A DNA stretch of 64,000 nucleotides from Candidatus Kapaibacterium sp. (GTDB lineage: Bacteria > Bacteroidota > Ignavibacteria > Kapaibacteriales > JAEUSM01), in NCBI GenBank assembly GCA_016788785.1, contig JAEUSM010000009.1, positions 62,001 to 126,000 of the forward strand. Direction: 5' to 3'. The translations under genes were made by a program, and so were the position numbers. This document shows, piece by piece, positions 55,234-64,000 of this stretch (positions are counted from its first letter, which is position 1; each line of letters begins with the position of its first letter). The notes beneath the pieces were generated by a model, which saw only the letters and a list, made by a program, of their open reading frames with translations, did no database searches and was not told the origin of the DNA.

Positions 55234-56319
55234 ATGAAAATAGTTCTCATAGATGATGATAGTGTTATAACGAATCAGTTTGCTTCCATTATTGAAAATG
55301 ATAGCCATTCACTAACTGTAGTGAATGACCCATTGAAAGCAATTTTTACTATCGTTACGACAAAACCAGATTTGATTTTCGTTGATTTTCTTATGCCATT
55401 ATTGAGTGGTATTGATTTGATGAGAAGAGTTCGTTCTATACCGGGTTTTTCTACTATCGATATGTATTTTATGGTTCATGAAGAAGATATTCAGTTTTAT
55501 GAATCTGCTGATACGAAAGGAATTCAAGGATATATTACAAAACCACTGGTAGCACAAGAAATACATACCATTCTTAAGAATAACCTATCAAACCACGTTG
55601 TCGTAAGCAAAAGTGACTTTAAAAAACCAGAAGAAATTTTGGACAATCTACCATTGAATGATGAAATAAAAATAGTAGATGAACTGAGCATCAAACAAAC
55701 TAACCAAGACTCGAAAGTACCTAGCGTTGATTCTTCTACGATAGTTCATTCTATTGTTTCAGAAGAGGTATTGCCAAAATTTGAAACCTTGATGTCCCTA
55801 TTGGGTTTATTGCATCAGAATATTTCTAATTTACCAAAATCACTCATTGTCGAAAGTATAGAAAGAACTATCACTTCGGCTTCTTATATTCGTGAGTCAT
55901 TATTAGATTTGCAAGTGTTATCGTCTGATCAAACCACTCAAGGCACACCAACTGCTTCATCGGAACAAATTCATAGTACAATTGTTGAGTCACTTGGAAG
56001 TTTTGTCAAATTCCCAGAAGTTTTGACAACAAACGAATTTGAATATCAAATTCAATCTCAATCAGTGCTGAAAATCTTTACTGCGTTGAAGAAATATTTT
56101 AAAGACTTATCTGTCGAATATACAATTGACGCAATTGTTACTGCTAATATTAATGAATTACGGTATACATTTTCATTTTTACCGAAAAATGATATTATTG
56201 TTACTGTAGATTCAGAAACAAATTTGCAACAACAACTTCAACAATTAGTACAAATTGCTCCTCTATATATACAATTGAATTCCATTTCGACTACCGTACA
56301 CTTCTTTGTATCAAAATGA
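55234..56319 (+). CDS. Receiver-domain protein with unknown C-terminal region
   Basis: The 361-residue protein has a CheY-like receiver (1-120). IDDD gives the acidic pocket, FVDFLMP the phospho-accepting Asp, and GYITKPL the conserved Lys. The Thr/Ser that couples phosphorylation to the switch is His here (FMVHEE). The remaining 240 residues carry no DNA-binding or enzymatic motif. One part (about 175-235) is helical and resembles a dimerisation helix pair, the rest mixed. ATG 55234 is used over TTG 55225. It overlaps the next lipoprotein gene by ATGA. Confidence 0.75.
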   Translation: MKIVLIDDDSVITNQFASIIENDSHSLTVVNDPLKAIFTIVTTKPDLIFVDFLMPLLSGIDLMRRVRSIPGFSTIDMYFMVHEEDIQFYESADTKGIQGYITKPLVAQEIHTILKNNLSNHVVVSKSDFKKPEEILDNLPLNDEIKIVDELSIKQTNQDSKVPSVDSSTIVHSIVSEEVLPKFETLMSLLGLLHQNISNLPKSLIVESIERTITSASYIRESLLDLQVLSSDQTTQGTPTASSEQIHSTIVESLGSFVKFPEVLTTNEFEYQIQSQSVLKIFTALKKYFKDLSVEYTIDAIVTANINELRYTFSFLPKNDIIVTVDSETNLQQQLQQLVQIAPLYIQLNSISTTVHFFVSK

Positions 56320-57221
56320 AACATCATCCATTATCATTTTCAAAACATCTTCAACCATTCTTTCTCTTTGTTTGTATAGCGACACTAATGATAAGTTGTG
56401 ACAAATCAGCAACCAAAGAACAACCGTTGAAAGACTTTGTATTGGTACCTCGTCCAAATTTTACCTATGAGGGTGATACAACGAAAATTCAAAGAGTTTT
56501 ACGACCAGATATTGATAAAGATGGTTACGATGATGTAATAGTTCTTTTTGGAAAAAATAGTAATTCAAAAAATAATTTTGATTCTATCAAAGTGTATCAT
56601 TTCAATCCAGCAACAAATTCGTATAGACAATCGCCTAAATACAAATTCGAACGTGGTGAGCGAATTGAATTCAAAAGTGTTACGAATGACACAATACCGG
56701 AAATTTTGGTATTCACTGATGAAGGAGGAACTTCTCTTTCAGGTTCACGTGGATTGGTCGTTATAGGTCTAATGCCTGAAGGATTTACCATTCTTCGATC
56801 GTATGATGGTGGTAATCCAAAGTTAGTAAGTTTTCATTTGGATTCTGTTCGTGCATTGGCAATTTCTTCCGATTTTACCAAGGGTACCTCCAGAAGTGAA
56901 GTAATTCCATTTGTTGATTCTTTGGATTTTATTGCTCCAATTGACGAAACAACGAAAAAACAATACGAAGAAAAATATTTTTCTGATTTAGTTACATTGA
57001 AATATCGCGAGTATGTCAATACTAAATCATTACTACAACAAAACAATAACGGCAATTCGAATAAACTCTATCGATTTGCAATTGAATATATGTTGTACCA
57101 AACAAAATTGAATAATCAAGATAAAATTGATCAATTCCTTCAACAAGAAAAATCGTTTTTACAGTCAGTTCTTCCAAATGCTCAGGCAGAATTGATACTT
57201 GCTTTTACATCGAAAAAATAA
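56316..57221 (+). CDS. Lipoprotein with FG-GAP-like calcium motif
   Basis: The 301-residue protein has a signal peptide and lipobox LMISC (Cys28). DIDKDGYDDVIVLFGKN near residue 68 is an FG-GAP/EF-type calcium loop, and NDTIPEILVFTDEGG may be a second degenerate one. The C-terminal 100 residues are helical. The start overlaps the preceding receiver gene by four bases, so the two are translationally coupled although one acts in the cytoplasm and the other outside. Confidence 0.62.
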   Translation: MKHHPLSFSKHLQPFFLFVCIATLMISCDKSATKEQPLKDFVLVPRPNFTYEGDTTKIQRVLRPDIDKDGYDDVIVLFGKNSNSKNNFDSIKVYHFNPATNSYRQSPKYKFERGERIEFKSVTNDTIPEILVFTDEGGTSLSGSRGLVVIGLMPEGFTILRSYDGGNPKLVSFHLDSVRALAISSDFTKGTSRSEVIPFVDSLDFIAPIDETTKKQYEEKYFSDLVTLKYREYVNTKSLLQQNNNGNSNKLYRFAIEYMLYQTKLNNQDKIDQFLQQEKSFLQSVLPNAQAELILAFTSKK

Positions 57222-57237
57222 TTACCTAAACTTAGAT

Positions 57238-58617
57238 ATGTTCGATTTACCAGTACTTACTGAAGTAAAACCAAAACAAAAATCCTCCCAAATATTAGCG
57301 GAAACAACCAAGGTATATATTGAAACCTATGGTTGCCAAATGAATGTCAATGATTCCGAAATCGTTGGTGGTGTGTTGCAAGCTCAAGGATTTGTTGCGA
57401 CGCACAAACCTGATGATGCAGATGTAATATTGTTGAATACGTGTGCTATTCGCGACAATGCTGAACGAAAAATCTATGACAGACTAAATCATTTAAAATA
57501 CTACAAAAAAAGAAATTCTCATCTTGTCGTTGGCTTATTGGGTTGCATGGCAGAACGTTTGCGAACACAACTTTTGGGAGAAAAGAACTTAGTAGATATC
57601 GTTGTTGGACCTGATGAATACAGGAAAGTTCCTCAACTTATCGAATCAGCATTGCACGGTTCACGTGGAATTGCTATCAAATTAAGCAAAGTAGAAACCT
57701 ATGATGATATTGAACCATTACGCACAGAAGGTATCTCAGCGTGGATTTCAATCACACGTGGATGTGATAAATTCTGTACGTATTGTGTTGTGCCATTTAC
57801 TCGTGGACGTGAACGGTCAAGACCATTTACTTCTATTGTTGATGAGGCAAAACGTTTGTATGATTCTGGCTTTAGAGAAATCACCTTGTTGGGACAAAAT
57901 GTCGATAGTTATTTCGACAAAGATGACAACAAAAACTTTGCAGACTTACTTCGTGCTACAGCAATTGCAGTACCAAAAATGAGAATCCGTTATACCACAT
58001 CTCACCCACAAGATATGAGTGATGCTGTGATTGAAACAATGGGTGAATTTGATAATATCAGCAAGTTTATTCATTTGCCGTTTCAAGCTGGTTCGAATAG
58101 AATTTTGGAATTGATGAATAGAACCTATACCATTGATCGGTATATGAACAGAATTCACAAAATAAAAGAAGTAATGCCAAATTGTGCATTATCTACCGAT
58201 ATTATTTCGGGGTTTCCAACTGAAACCGAGGAAGAACATCAAGAAACCTTGAATGTCGTTCGTGAAGTTCGTTTTGATGGTGCATTTATGTTCAAATATT
58301 CCCCTCGAGAAAATACAAAAGCTTGGAAAATGGGTGATGACATTTCTGATGAAGTGAAAACAAGACGATTGAACGAAATAATAGAACTTCAATATTCTAT
58401 TGCCAAAGAAATCAATGAAACCTTGGTTGGAACAACGGAAAAAGTGTTAGTTGAAGGTCCAAGCAAACGAGACGCATCTATTTGGATAGGCAGAACTGAT
58501 ACCAATAAAGTTACCTTTTTCCCGCATATTGATACCAAAGGGTACGTTATTGGTGATATTGTGGATGTTACGATTACCAAAACAACATCAACAACACTTA
58601 ATGGCGAAATTAACTAA
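57238..58617 (+). CDS. miaB: tRNA-2-methylthio-N6-dimethylallyladenosine synthase
   Basis: The 459-residue enzyme adds a methylthio group to position 37 of tRNAs reading UNN codons. It has the N-terminal MTTase domain with Cys33, Cys69 and Cys103 (YGCQMN, NTCAIR, LGCMAE). The radical SAM motif CDKFCTYC has Cys176, 180 and 183, and a C-terminal TRAM domain covers about 385-455. ATG 57238 is chosen since an upstream TTG start would overlap the lipoprotein gene. Confidence 0.94.
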   Translation: MFDLPVLTEVKPKQKSSQILAETTKVYIETYGCQMNVNDSEIVGGVLQAQGFVATHKPDDADVILLNTCAIRDNAERKIYDRLNHLKYYKKRNSHLVVGLLGCMAERLRTQLLGEKNLVDIVVGPDEYRKVPQLIESALHGSRGIAIKLSKVETYDDIEPLRTEGISAWISITRGCDKFCTYCVVPFTRGRERSRPFTSIVDEAKRLYDSGFREITLLGQNVDSYFDKDDNKNFADLLRATAIAVPKMRIRYTTSHPQDMSDAVIETMGEFDNISKFIHLPFQAGSNRILELMNRTYTIDRYMNRIHKIKEVMPNCALSTDIISGFPTETEEEHQETLNVVREVRFDGAFMFKYSPRENTKAWKMGDDISDEVKTRRLNEIIELQYSIAKEINETLVGTTEKVLVEGPSKRDASIWIGRTDTNKVTFFPHIDTKGYVIGDIVDVTITKTTSTTLNGEIN

Positions 58618-58651
58618 TGAATGTTCATTAGCAAATTATTGGTTATATTTG

Positions 58652-58682
58652 AACTCTCAAAATTATTTGAGAGTTTTTTTTT
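58652..58682 (+). terminator. Rho-independent terminator after miaB
   Basis: AACTCTCAAA and TTTGAGAGTT form a stem with an ATTA-type loop, followed by seven or more T. Confidence 0.88.
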
Positions 58683-58694
58683 GTAAAGAACACA

Positions 58695-60029
58695 ATGCGA
58701 AAATTTCTTTCTTCTCTCTTTTTTCATTCTAGATTTTTCTATATCGCAACAGCAATTATTCTACTATTTGTCGTAGGATATTTTGTCCCAGTATTTTTGC
58801 CAATAAGCAAGATTTTACTACTGCTCTTGATTTTAATAACTATCTTAGACATATTCTTACTGTATAAATCCGGTACTGTCTTCGTAACAAGAAGTATGTC
58901 CGAAAAACTTTCGAATGGAGATAAAAATCCAATTGAACTATACATAGAAAGTAGATATACGATTCCCATTACTTTGGAAGTAATTGACGAATTGCCTGAA
59001 CAATTCCAATTTCGCTCAGATATACACGCTAAACTCGATTTTTCTCCGAATATGAAGGGAATGTACCAATATGATGTTACTCCCAAAAAACGCGGTGAAT
59101 ATACATTTGGTAATATCATCGTTTTTGTTCGTTCGAAGTTATCGTTGGTCAAAAAGAAATTTATAGCAACTACTCCTTCAACGGTTGCTGTATATCCATC
59201 GTATATTCAAATGAGAAAATATGAATTGATGGCAATATCAAACAGACTTACTGATTATGGAATCAAAAAAATTCGTAAAACTGGACAGAGTAACGAATTT
59301 GATCAAATTAAGCAATATATACCCGGTGATGACTACCGGACAATCAATTGGAAAGCTACTGCTCGTTCGCAACAATTGATGGTAAATCAATATACAGATG
59401 AAAAGTCACAGCAAATTTACTGTATCATTGACAAAGGTAGAACAATGAAGATGCCATTTGAAGGAATGACATTATTAGATTACGCAATCAATGCAACAGT
59501 ATCATTGGCAAATGTTGCAATAGTCAAAGATGACAAAGCAGGATTAGTGACGTTTTCAAATCGTGCTGGTGCATTTGTCAAAGCAGATAAAAAAAGAATT
59601 CAAACCAAAAAAATCATTGAAGTACTTTACAACCAAAAATCCAGCTTTAAAGAATCAAGTTACGAATTAGTTACCGGTTCACTACTTTCGCTGATACCAC
59701 AACGTTCGCTTTTGATGTTTTTTACCAATTTTGAAACATCATTTGGCATGCAAAGACAATTACCGTATTTGAAAATGTTAGCAAAACGACATTTGGTCGT
59801 AGTGGTATTTTTTGAAAACACAGAATTACACGAAATCACAACATCAGTTTCCACTTCAACTGAAGAGATTTATACCAAAGCGATTGCTGAGAGTTTTGAA
59901 TTAGAAAAGAAGCTAATTGTGAAGGAATTACAACAACATGGAATATTGACATTGTTAGTTCAACCGAAAGAACTTACTGTCAGTGTAATAAACAAATATT
60001 TGGAAATAAAATCCAGACGATTGTTGTAG
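58695..60029 (+). CDS. DUF58 domain protein
   Basis: The 444-residue protein has two N-terminal membrane helices (about 13-34 and 38-56). An Ig-like region follows and then the DUF58 signature IRKTGQSNEFDQIKQYIPGDDYRTINWKATARSQQLMVNQY at about 195-234. A von Willebrand-type A fold follows (CIIDKGRTM, with the MIDAS Ser positions altered). DUF58 proteins usually sit beside a MoxR ATPase, which is not seen here. It starts only 12 bases after the miaB terminator, so it probably depends on some read-through or an unseen promoter. Confidence 0.85.
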   Translation: MRKFLSSLFFHSRFFYIATAIILLFVVGYFVPVFLPISKILLLLLILITILDIFLLYKSGTVFVTRSMSEKLSNGDKNPIELYIESRYTIPITLEVIDELPEQFQFRSDIHAKLDFSPNMKGMYQYDVTPKKRGEYTFGNIIVFVRSKLSLVKKKFIATTPSTVAVYPSYIQMRKYELMAISNRLTDYGIKKIRKTGQSNEFDQIKQYIPGDDYRTINWKATARSQQLMVNQYTDEKSQQIYCIIDKGRTMKMPFEGMTLLDYAINATVSLANVAIVKDDKAGLVTFSNRAGAFVKADKKRIQTKKIIEVLYNQKSSFKESSYELVTGSLLSLIPQRSLLMFFTNFETSFGMQRQLPYLKMLAKRHLVVVVFFENTELHEITTSVSTSTEEIYTKAIAESFELEKKLIVKELQQHGILTLLVQPKELTVSVINKYLEIKSRRLL

Positions 60030-60041
60030 TGTAGAGAAAAA

Positions 60042-61130
60042 TTATTCGAAAATTCTTTCTTTTGTTGAAGCATCAAAACAAAAGAATTGATTGTCTATCG
60101 AGTGAAGAGTATACCATTGAGTTATATCTTGTGAAAAATTAGCAGATAAACGAACAGTTATTCTTTGTTCACCACTCAAAAAAGTTCCCAACGATTCATT
60201 TCCAACGTATTCAATATATTCAAATGTAAAAGCTCCGTCTACTTTTGAAGAAGGGGAAATAGTACATGATTCTGAACGAAAACAACATAGTATATTCTCT
60301 TGTGATTGAGCATTTTCTGGTATGGAATTTACACGTAAGCAGATGCCACTTTTCGTATCCTGAAACAAATATTTACCTTTATTCTCAATGAATTTCCCTT
60401 CAAACGTGTTGATTGTGGGACTCCCAATAAAGGTTGCTACAAAGTATGTTTTTGGATTCAAGTACAGCTCTGAAGGAGTACCAATTTGAATAATATTCCC
60501 CTCCTTCATAACAGCTATTCTTGTTGCCATTGTCATAGCTTCAATTTGGTCATGTGTAACGTAAATTGAGGTCTTTTTATACCGTTGATGCAAAGAAAGA
60601 ATCTCCAAACGCATTTGGGCTCGCAAATGAGCATCAAGATTAGAAAGAGGTTCATCAAAAAGAAAAATTGAAGGATTTTTGACGATTGCTCGTGCCAAAG
60701 CGACGCGTTGGCGCTGACCACCGGAAAGTTCTTTTGGTTTTCTATCTAATAAATTCTGGAGTGAAACTTGTGTAGCAACACTTACTACAGCATCGTTGAT
60801 TTCTGTTTTGTTCTTTTTTTGAATTTCTAATGGAAATGCAATGTTCTCATAAACTGACAAATGCGGATATAGAGCATAGTTTTGAAATACCATTCCAATA
60901 TTTCGTTGTTTAGGTTCAGCGTTTGTGACATCGTTGTTATCAAAAAAAATGCTTCCTTTTTGTATCGATTCTAAACCTGCAACACTGCGTAATAATGTAG
61001 ATTTTCCACAACCAGATGGTCCAACTAAAACGAAAAATTCCCCCTCCTCAATAGTGAAAGAAATATTGTTTAAAGCGTTATATCCATTTTCGTAGGTTTT
61101 TGCTACGGAATCAAAACGAATTGATGGCAT
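60042..61130 (-). CDS. ABC transporter ATP-binding protein, MalK/UgpC-like
   Basis: The 362-residue ATPase has Walker A GPSGCGKST (38-46), Q loop VFQNYALYPHL, signature LSGGQRQR and Walker B IFLFDEP with the H loop THDQ. A C-terminal OB (TOBE) region (about 240-360) follows, typical of sugar and glycerol-phosphate importers that share one ATPase. No permease or binding protein is nearby, so its partners are elsewhere. It is coupled to the DnaJ-like gene by a one-base TAATG overlap. Confidence 0.88.
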   Translation of the reverse strand: MPSIRFDSVAKTYENGYNALNNISFTIEEGEFFVLVGPSGCGKSTLLRSVAGLESIQKGSIFFDNNDVTNAEPKQRNIGMVFQNYALYPHLSVYENIAFPLEIQKKNKTEINDAVVSVATQVSLQNLLDRKPKELSGGQRQRVALARAIVKNPSIFLFDEPLSNLDAHLRAQMRLEILSLHQRYKKTSIYVTHDQIEAMTMATRIAVMKEGNIIQIGTPSELYLNPKTYFVATFIGSPTINTFEGKFIENKGKYLFQDTKSGICLRVNSIPENAQSQENILCCFRSESCTISPSSKVDGAFTFEYIEYVGNESLGTFLSGEQRITVRLSANFSQDITQWYTLHSIDNQFFCFDASTKERIFE

Positions 61131-62047
61131 TACGAACTTTTAGATAGTGTGGCAAGTTTTTGGAATAGTTCTTTTTCTTCTGAGGAAAGTTTTGTTGGAA
61201 TAAGGACATTCAAACGAACATACAAATCACCAAAGACTTTTTCTTTACCATAAATAGGCATACCAAGTTTTCGTAACACTAAGGTACTTTTTTGTTGTGA
61301 TTCTGGAGGTATTTTTACATTTACTTTCCCATGAAGGGTGGAAACTGTAACATTGCCGCCAAAAAGTGCCGTGTACAAATCGACATCAACATCGATGTAT
61401 AAATCATTTTCTAATCGTTGAAATAACGGATGTGGAGTAACAACAATTTTTATGAAAACATCCCCATCTTGTCCACCGGATGCAGATTTTCCCCCTCTTC
61501 CAGATATTTTTAATTCTTGTCCAGAATTAACTCCAGGCTTTAATGCAATTTCAATTTTGCGATTTTCTACAGAAATGACCTTTTTGGCACCTTCAAAAGC
61601 TTCCTCTAAACTAATTTCTAAATTTACTTCGAAGTGAGTGCCTTGCTTTTTTTGTTTTTTTGGTTCAAATGAGCGAAAATTTCCAAACATTTGCTGGAAG
61701 AAATCGGATACTCCACCATCAGCAAAGGTATCGCGAAAGCTATCGGTTGTTTTGGTTGTTCGCTTGCTGTTTCTCCATTGACTCCAATCAAAGTCATTAG
61801 TGTTTCCACCTGCTTGAGAAAATGAATTCCATGATGACCCAAGTGTGTCATATTTTTTTCGTTTTTCTTCATCACCTAATACTTCGTATGCCTCAGCAAC
61901 TTCTTTGAATGAAGCTTCTGCAGCAGCATTCCCAGGATTTTTATCAGGGTGATATTTTAACACTAAGGCACGGTACGCCTTTTTAATTTCGTCTTTGGAT
62001 GCTGTTTTTGGAACACCCAATATTGCATAATAGTCTTTATATTTCAT
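61130..62047 (-). CDS. cbpA: DnaJ-like co-chaperone (CbpA type, no zinc finger)
   Basis: The 305-residue protein has a J domain (1-70, HPD at 33-35), a Gly/Ser/Trp-rich linker, and the C-terminal peptide-binding domains (about 140-300, [16 protein letters not shown]). The CxxCxGxG zinc repeats of true DnaJ are absent. It should stimulate DnaK and may bind DNA like CbpA. It lies 38 bases after the FtsL-like gene. Confidence 0.86.
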   Translation of the reverse strand: MKYKDYYAILGVPKTASKDEIKKAYRALVLKYHPDKNPGNAAAEASFKEVAEAYEVLGDEEKRKKYDTLGSSWNSFSQAGGNTNDFDWSQWRNSKRTTKTTDSFRDTFADGGVSDFFQQMFGNFRSFEPKKQKKQGTHFEVNLEISLEEAFEGAKKVISVENRKIEIALKPGVNSGQELKISGRGGKSASGGQDGDVFIKIVVTPHPLFQRLENDLYIDVDVDLYTALFGGNVTVSTLHGKVNVKIPPESQQKSTLVLRKLGMPIYGKEKVFGDLYVRLNVLIPTKLSSEEKELFQKLATLSKSS

Positions 62048-62085
62048 AGGTCAATTCAATTGTACATTCATTCATAATCAGAGTA

Positions 62086-62382
62086 TTATGGAATCGTCAA
62101 AGGAGATTTTGTTTGGTGCATCATTCCAAGTTTTTGGGTTGCAATACTTTCAATTCTCGGTGCTGATTGTAATTTGCTAATTTCCGTTCGTAAAGCTTCA
62201 GAAGTAGAATTAATTGACGAAATTTTACGTTCATTCAATTCAATTTCTGATAGAAGTTTGTTGATTATGATAACTTGAGAAACAAAAAACGACGCAATGA
62301 TGGCTATACTACTAACAAGTAGTAACATACCCCAACGTCCAAACGTACTATTTTTTTTTGCTGGTTCGTTCTCGATTTCCAT
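62086..62382 (-). CDS. FtsL/FtsB-like septum protein
   Basis: The 98-residue single-pass protein has a short cytoplasmic tail, one membrane helix (about 19-39) and a coiled coil (about 43-75). The end SAPRIESIATQKLGMMHQT matches the C-terminal RIExxAxxxLGM of FtsL and DivIC-type proteins. It would join the divisome FtsQLB complex. It overlaps the metG stop by one base (TAATG), an unusual place for ftsL, which normally lies between mraW and ftsI. Confidence 0.65.
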   Translation of the reverse strand: MEIENEPAKKNSTFGRWGMLLLVSSIAIIASFFVSQVIIINKLLSEIELNERKISSINSTSEALRTEISKLQSAPRIESIATQKLGMMHQTKSPLTIP

Positions 62383-64000
62383 TATCGTACCTCTGCGTTT
62401 AATAACGCACCATTCTTCATGTCTATTGTTACTATTGATAACGTTCCTTCAGCAGAATTTGCTGCTAAAAGCATTCCGTTAGAAGTTTCACTCATTAATG
62501 TTGCCGGTGCTAAATTATACACGACAACTATGACTTTTCCTATCAGTTCTTCTGGTGTATACATTTGGGCAATTCCAGCCAAAATCTGACGTTGTTCCTC
62601 ACCAAACGACACCTGCAATTTTAGTAATTTCTTTGATTTTGGCACTGCCTCAGCAGAAATTATTTGAGCTGTTCTCAATTGCACTTTTTTGAAGTCATCA
62701 ATTGTTATAACACCTTCAATTTTCTGAGATTCTTTCTGTTTTTTGTCAACGCTTATTGGTTGTTGTTTTACTGGTTCAATGATTGATTTTTGCTCTAATT
62801 GTTTTTTTAATTCTTCAATTAGGGCATCTTCAATTTTGGTAAACAGAATGCCAGAGTTTATAATAGTTGTATCTTTTGCGAGAGTAAACTGCAGTGCGTT
62901 GTTCCAATTGTTGTCGGTATTGTCACTAAAAGAATTTTGAATTCTTTTGCAGGTAAATGGCAAAATTGGTTCGAATACAATTCCTAATATCTTAACAATT
63001 TGCAAACAATTGAGTATCGTCTTCCCAGCAATATTTTTGTCAGTTTTGATGGTTTTCCACGGTTCTGCATCGTTAAAATACTTATTTGCAGCTCGAGCCA
63101 TTGACATTAGTTCAACGATAGCATCTCGGAACTTACATTGTTCAAAATACTCAGTTGCTTTTTTGTGATGTTCGAACAATGAAGAAAGGACTGCTAAATC
63201 TACTTCATCAAAATTTACACGAATCGAATCAGTAAGTTCAATGTTATTTTGAAGAGATTGAATGACAGAATTCCATGAAGTTGCTATGGTTTCGAAGTTT
63301 TCTAATGTGGGAACTGCTGAATCAAATGATTTATCAGTAAATGTTAACGTACGATTGATAAAATTACCTAAAATTGCTGATAGTTCATTATTGACTCTTG
63401 CTTGAAAATTCGTCCAAGTAAAGTCAGAATCTCTTGTTTCAGGAAAGTTCATTGCAATGGTATATCGCAGAGAATCTCTATATTCTTCTTGTGGGAATTG
63501 TTGTAAAAATTCACGTAAGTCAATACCCCAATTTGCTGATTTAGAAAACTTGCGACCTTCCAAATTCATAAATTCATTTGCAGGTACATTTGTCGGAAGT
63601 ATGTAACCATCTTGCAGTGCAGAAAGCATCGCAGGAAACATCAATGTATGAAAAACTATATTATCTTTTCCTATGAATGCATAGTATTCAGTTGCAGGAT
63701 TCTTCCACCATTGTTCCCATGATGAATTATGGGTTTCAGCCCATTGTTTTGTAGCAGAAATATACCCAAAAACAGCTTCAAACCACACATACATCGCTTT
63801 TCCATCGGTATCGTTTAATGGAAGTGGTATACCCCAATCTAAATCTCGAGTAATAGCTCGTTCGCTCAATCCGCTTTGTAGCCATGAACGCGTTTGTTGG
63901 AGTACATTCTCCTTCCATTGAGAGGATTTATCTTGGATATATTCTTCTAAAAACTTCTGAAACAAATCATAGCGAAAATACCAATGTTTTGTCGTTTTTG
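62382..64000 (-). CDS. metG: Methionine-tRNA ligase (cut by the right edge)
   Basis: The visible 540 residues are the C-terminal part. The reading frame runs on to the window edge, with KTTKHWYFRYDLFQKF at the edge, so the HIGH motif lies outside. KFSKS (around 63540-63554) is the KMSKS-type loop, followed by the anticodon-binding helices. The final 115 residues are a Trbp111/EMAP-type tRNA-binding domain (ITIDDFKKVQLRTAQI, SKKLLKLQV, SNGMLLAA). It is upstream of the ftsL-like gene in a coupled pair. Confidence 0.94.
   Translation of the reverse strand, partial: KTTKHWYFRYDLFQKFLEEYIQDKSSQWKENVLQQTRSWLQSGLSERAITRDLDWGIPLPLNDTDGKAMYVWFEAVFGYISATKQWAETHNSSWEQWWKNPATEYYAFIGKDNIVFHTLMFPAMLSALQDGYILPTNVPANEFMNLEGRKFSKSANWGIDLREFLQQFPQEEYRDSLRYTIAMNFPETRDSDFTWTNFQARVNNELSAILGNFINRTLTFTDKSFDSAVPTLENFETIATSWNSVIQSLQNNIELTDSIRVNFDEVDLAVLSSLFEHHKKATEYFEQCKFRDAIVELMSMARAANKYFNDAEPWKTIKTDKNIAGKTILNCLQIVKILGIVFEPILPFTCKRIQNSFSDNTDNNWNNALQFTLAKDTTIINSGILFTKIEDALIEELKKQLEQKSIIEPVKQQPISVDKKQKESQKIEGVITIDDFKKVQLRTAQIISAEAVPKSKKLLKLQVSFGEEQRQILAGIAQMYTPEELIGKVIVVVYNLAPATLMSETSNGMLLAANSAEGTLSIVTIDMKNGALLNAEVR

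Overview
The window looks like a chromosomal segment of an AT-rich member of the Bacteroidota/Chlorobiota (FCB) group. Three things point there. One secreted protein carries a type IX secretion (Por) C-terminal sorting domain. Both tRNA genes sit behind promoters of the Bacteroidota form (TTG, 19 bases, TAnnTTTG). Many genes are typical of the group: HmuY-like lipoprotein, OmpA with PD40 repeats, TPR-linked cyclases. Presence of a TPR-cyclase/histidine-kinase repertoire and an IcmF-like protein would fit the Kapabacteria/Ignavibacteria side, but that placement is inference. There is no rRNA, CRISPR array, prophage or complete insertion sequence.

Layout. 1-1.6 kb: the end of an outer-membrane barrel, an HmuY-like lipoprotein and a nitroreductase. 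1.7-7.4 kb: (p)ppGpp synthetase/hydrolase, then on the minus strand mdh and a tRNA-Gln-prs-rplY-rplU-rpmA unit. 7.6-14.4 kb: pspA-ybjN, comEC, OmpA/PD40 and a TPR adenylate cyclase. 14.4-20.2 kb: a conserved secreted protein of unknown role followed by small accessory genes (DUF2200, two exported proteins, DUF2513, a secreted nuclease) and GC-rich hairpin repeats. 20.2-31.8 kb: GNAT protein, a B12-binding/GTPase protein that looks like IcmF without its mutase half, a four-gene CHASE2/FecR-like cluster, a NUDIX hydrolase, murE and a P-type ATPase.

31.8-38.9 kb is the most dynamic part. It holds a broken PDDEXK (YhcG) nuclease, a duplicated leader of a DUF4256 gene with a conserved stem-loop, and a three-gene operon of exported proteins. 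The first gene of that operon has five ACTGT pentamers inside its 5' coding end, and the last is frameshifted. Two VOC proteins, DUF6157 and initiator tRNA-fMet follow.

39-43.8 kb: pheT and a giant coiled-coil protein. 43.8-52.6 kb: a tightly packed minus-strand signalling operon (outer-membrane barrel, TPR adenylate cyclase, four-helix membrane protein, TPR histidine kinase, amidohydrolase). The kinase and cyclase share the same sensor half with different output domains. 52.6-64 kb: PRTase-like protein, ffh, rpsP, a receiver protein, a lipoprotein, miaB and DUF58, then the minus-strand run metG (cut by the right edge), ftsL-like, cbpA-like and an ABC ATPase.

The strongest leads are the pentanucleotide repeat in the secreted-protein operon, the split IcmF, the shared-sensor kinase/cyclase operon, the CHASE2/FecR-like cluster, and the duplicated DUF4256 leader. 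All family calls were made by eye from motifs; no database search was run.
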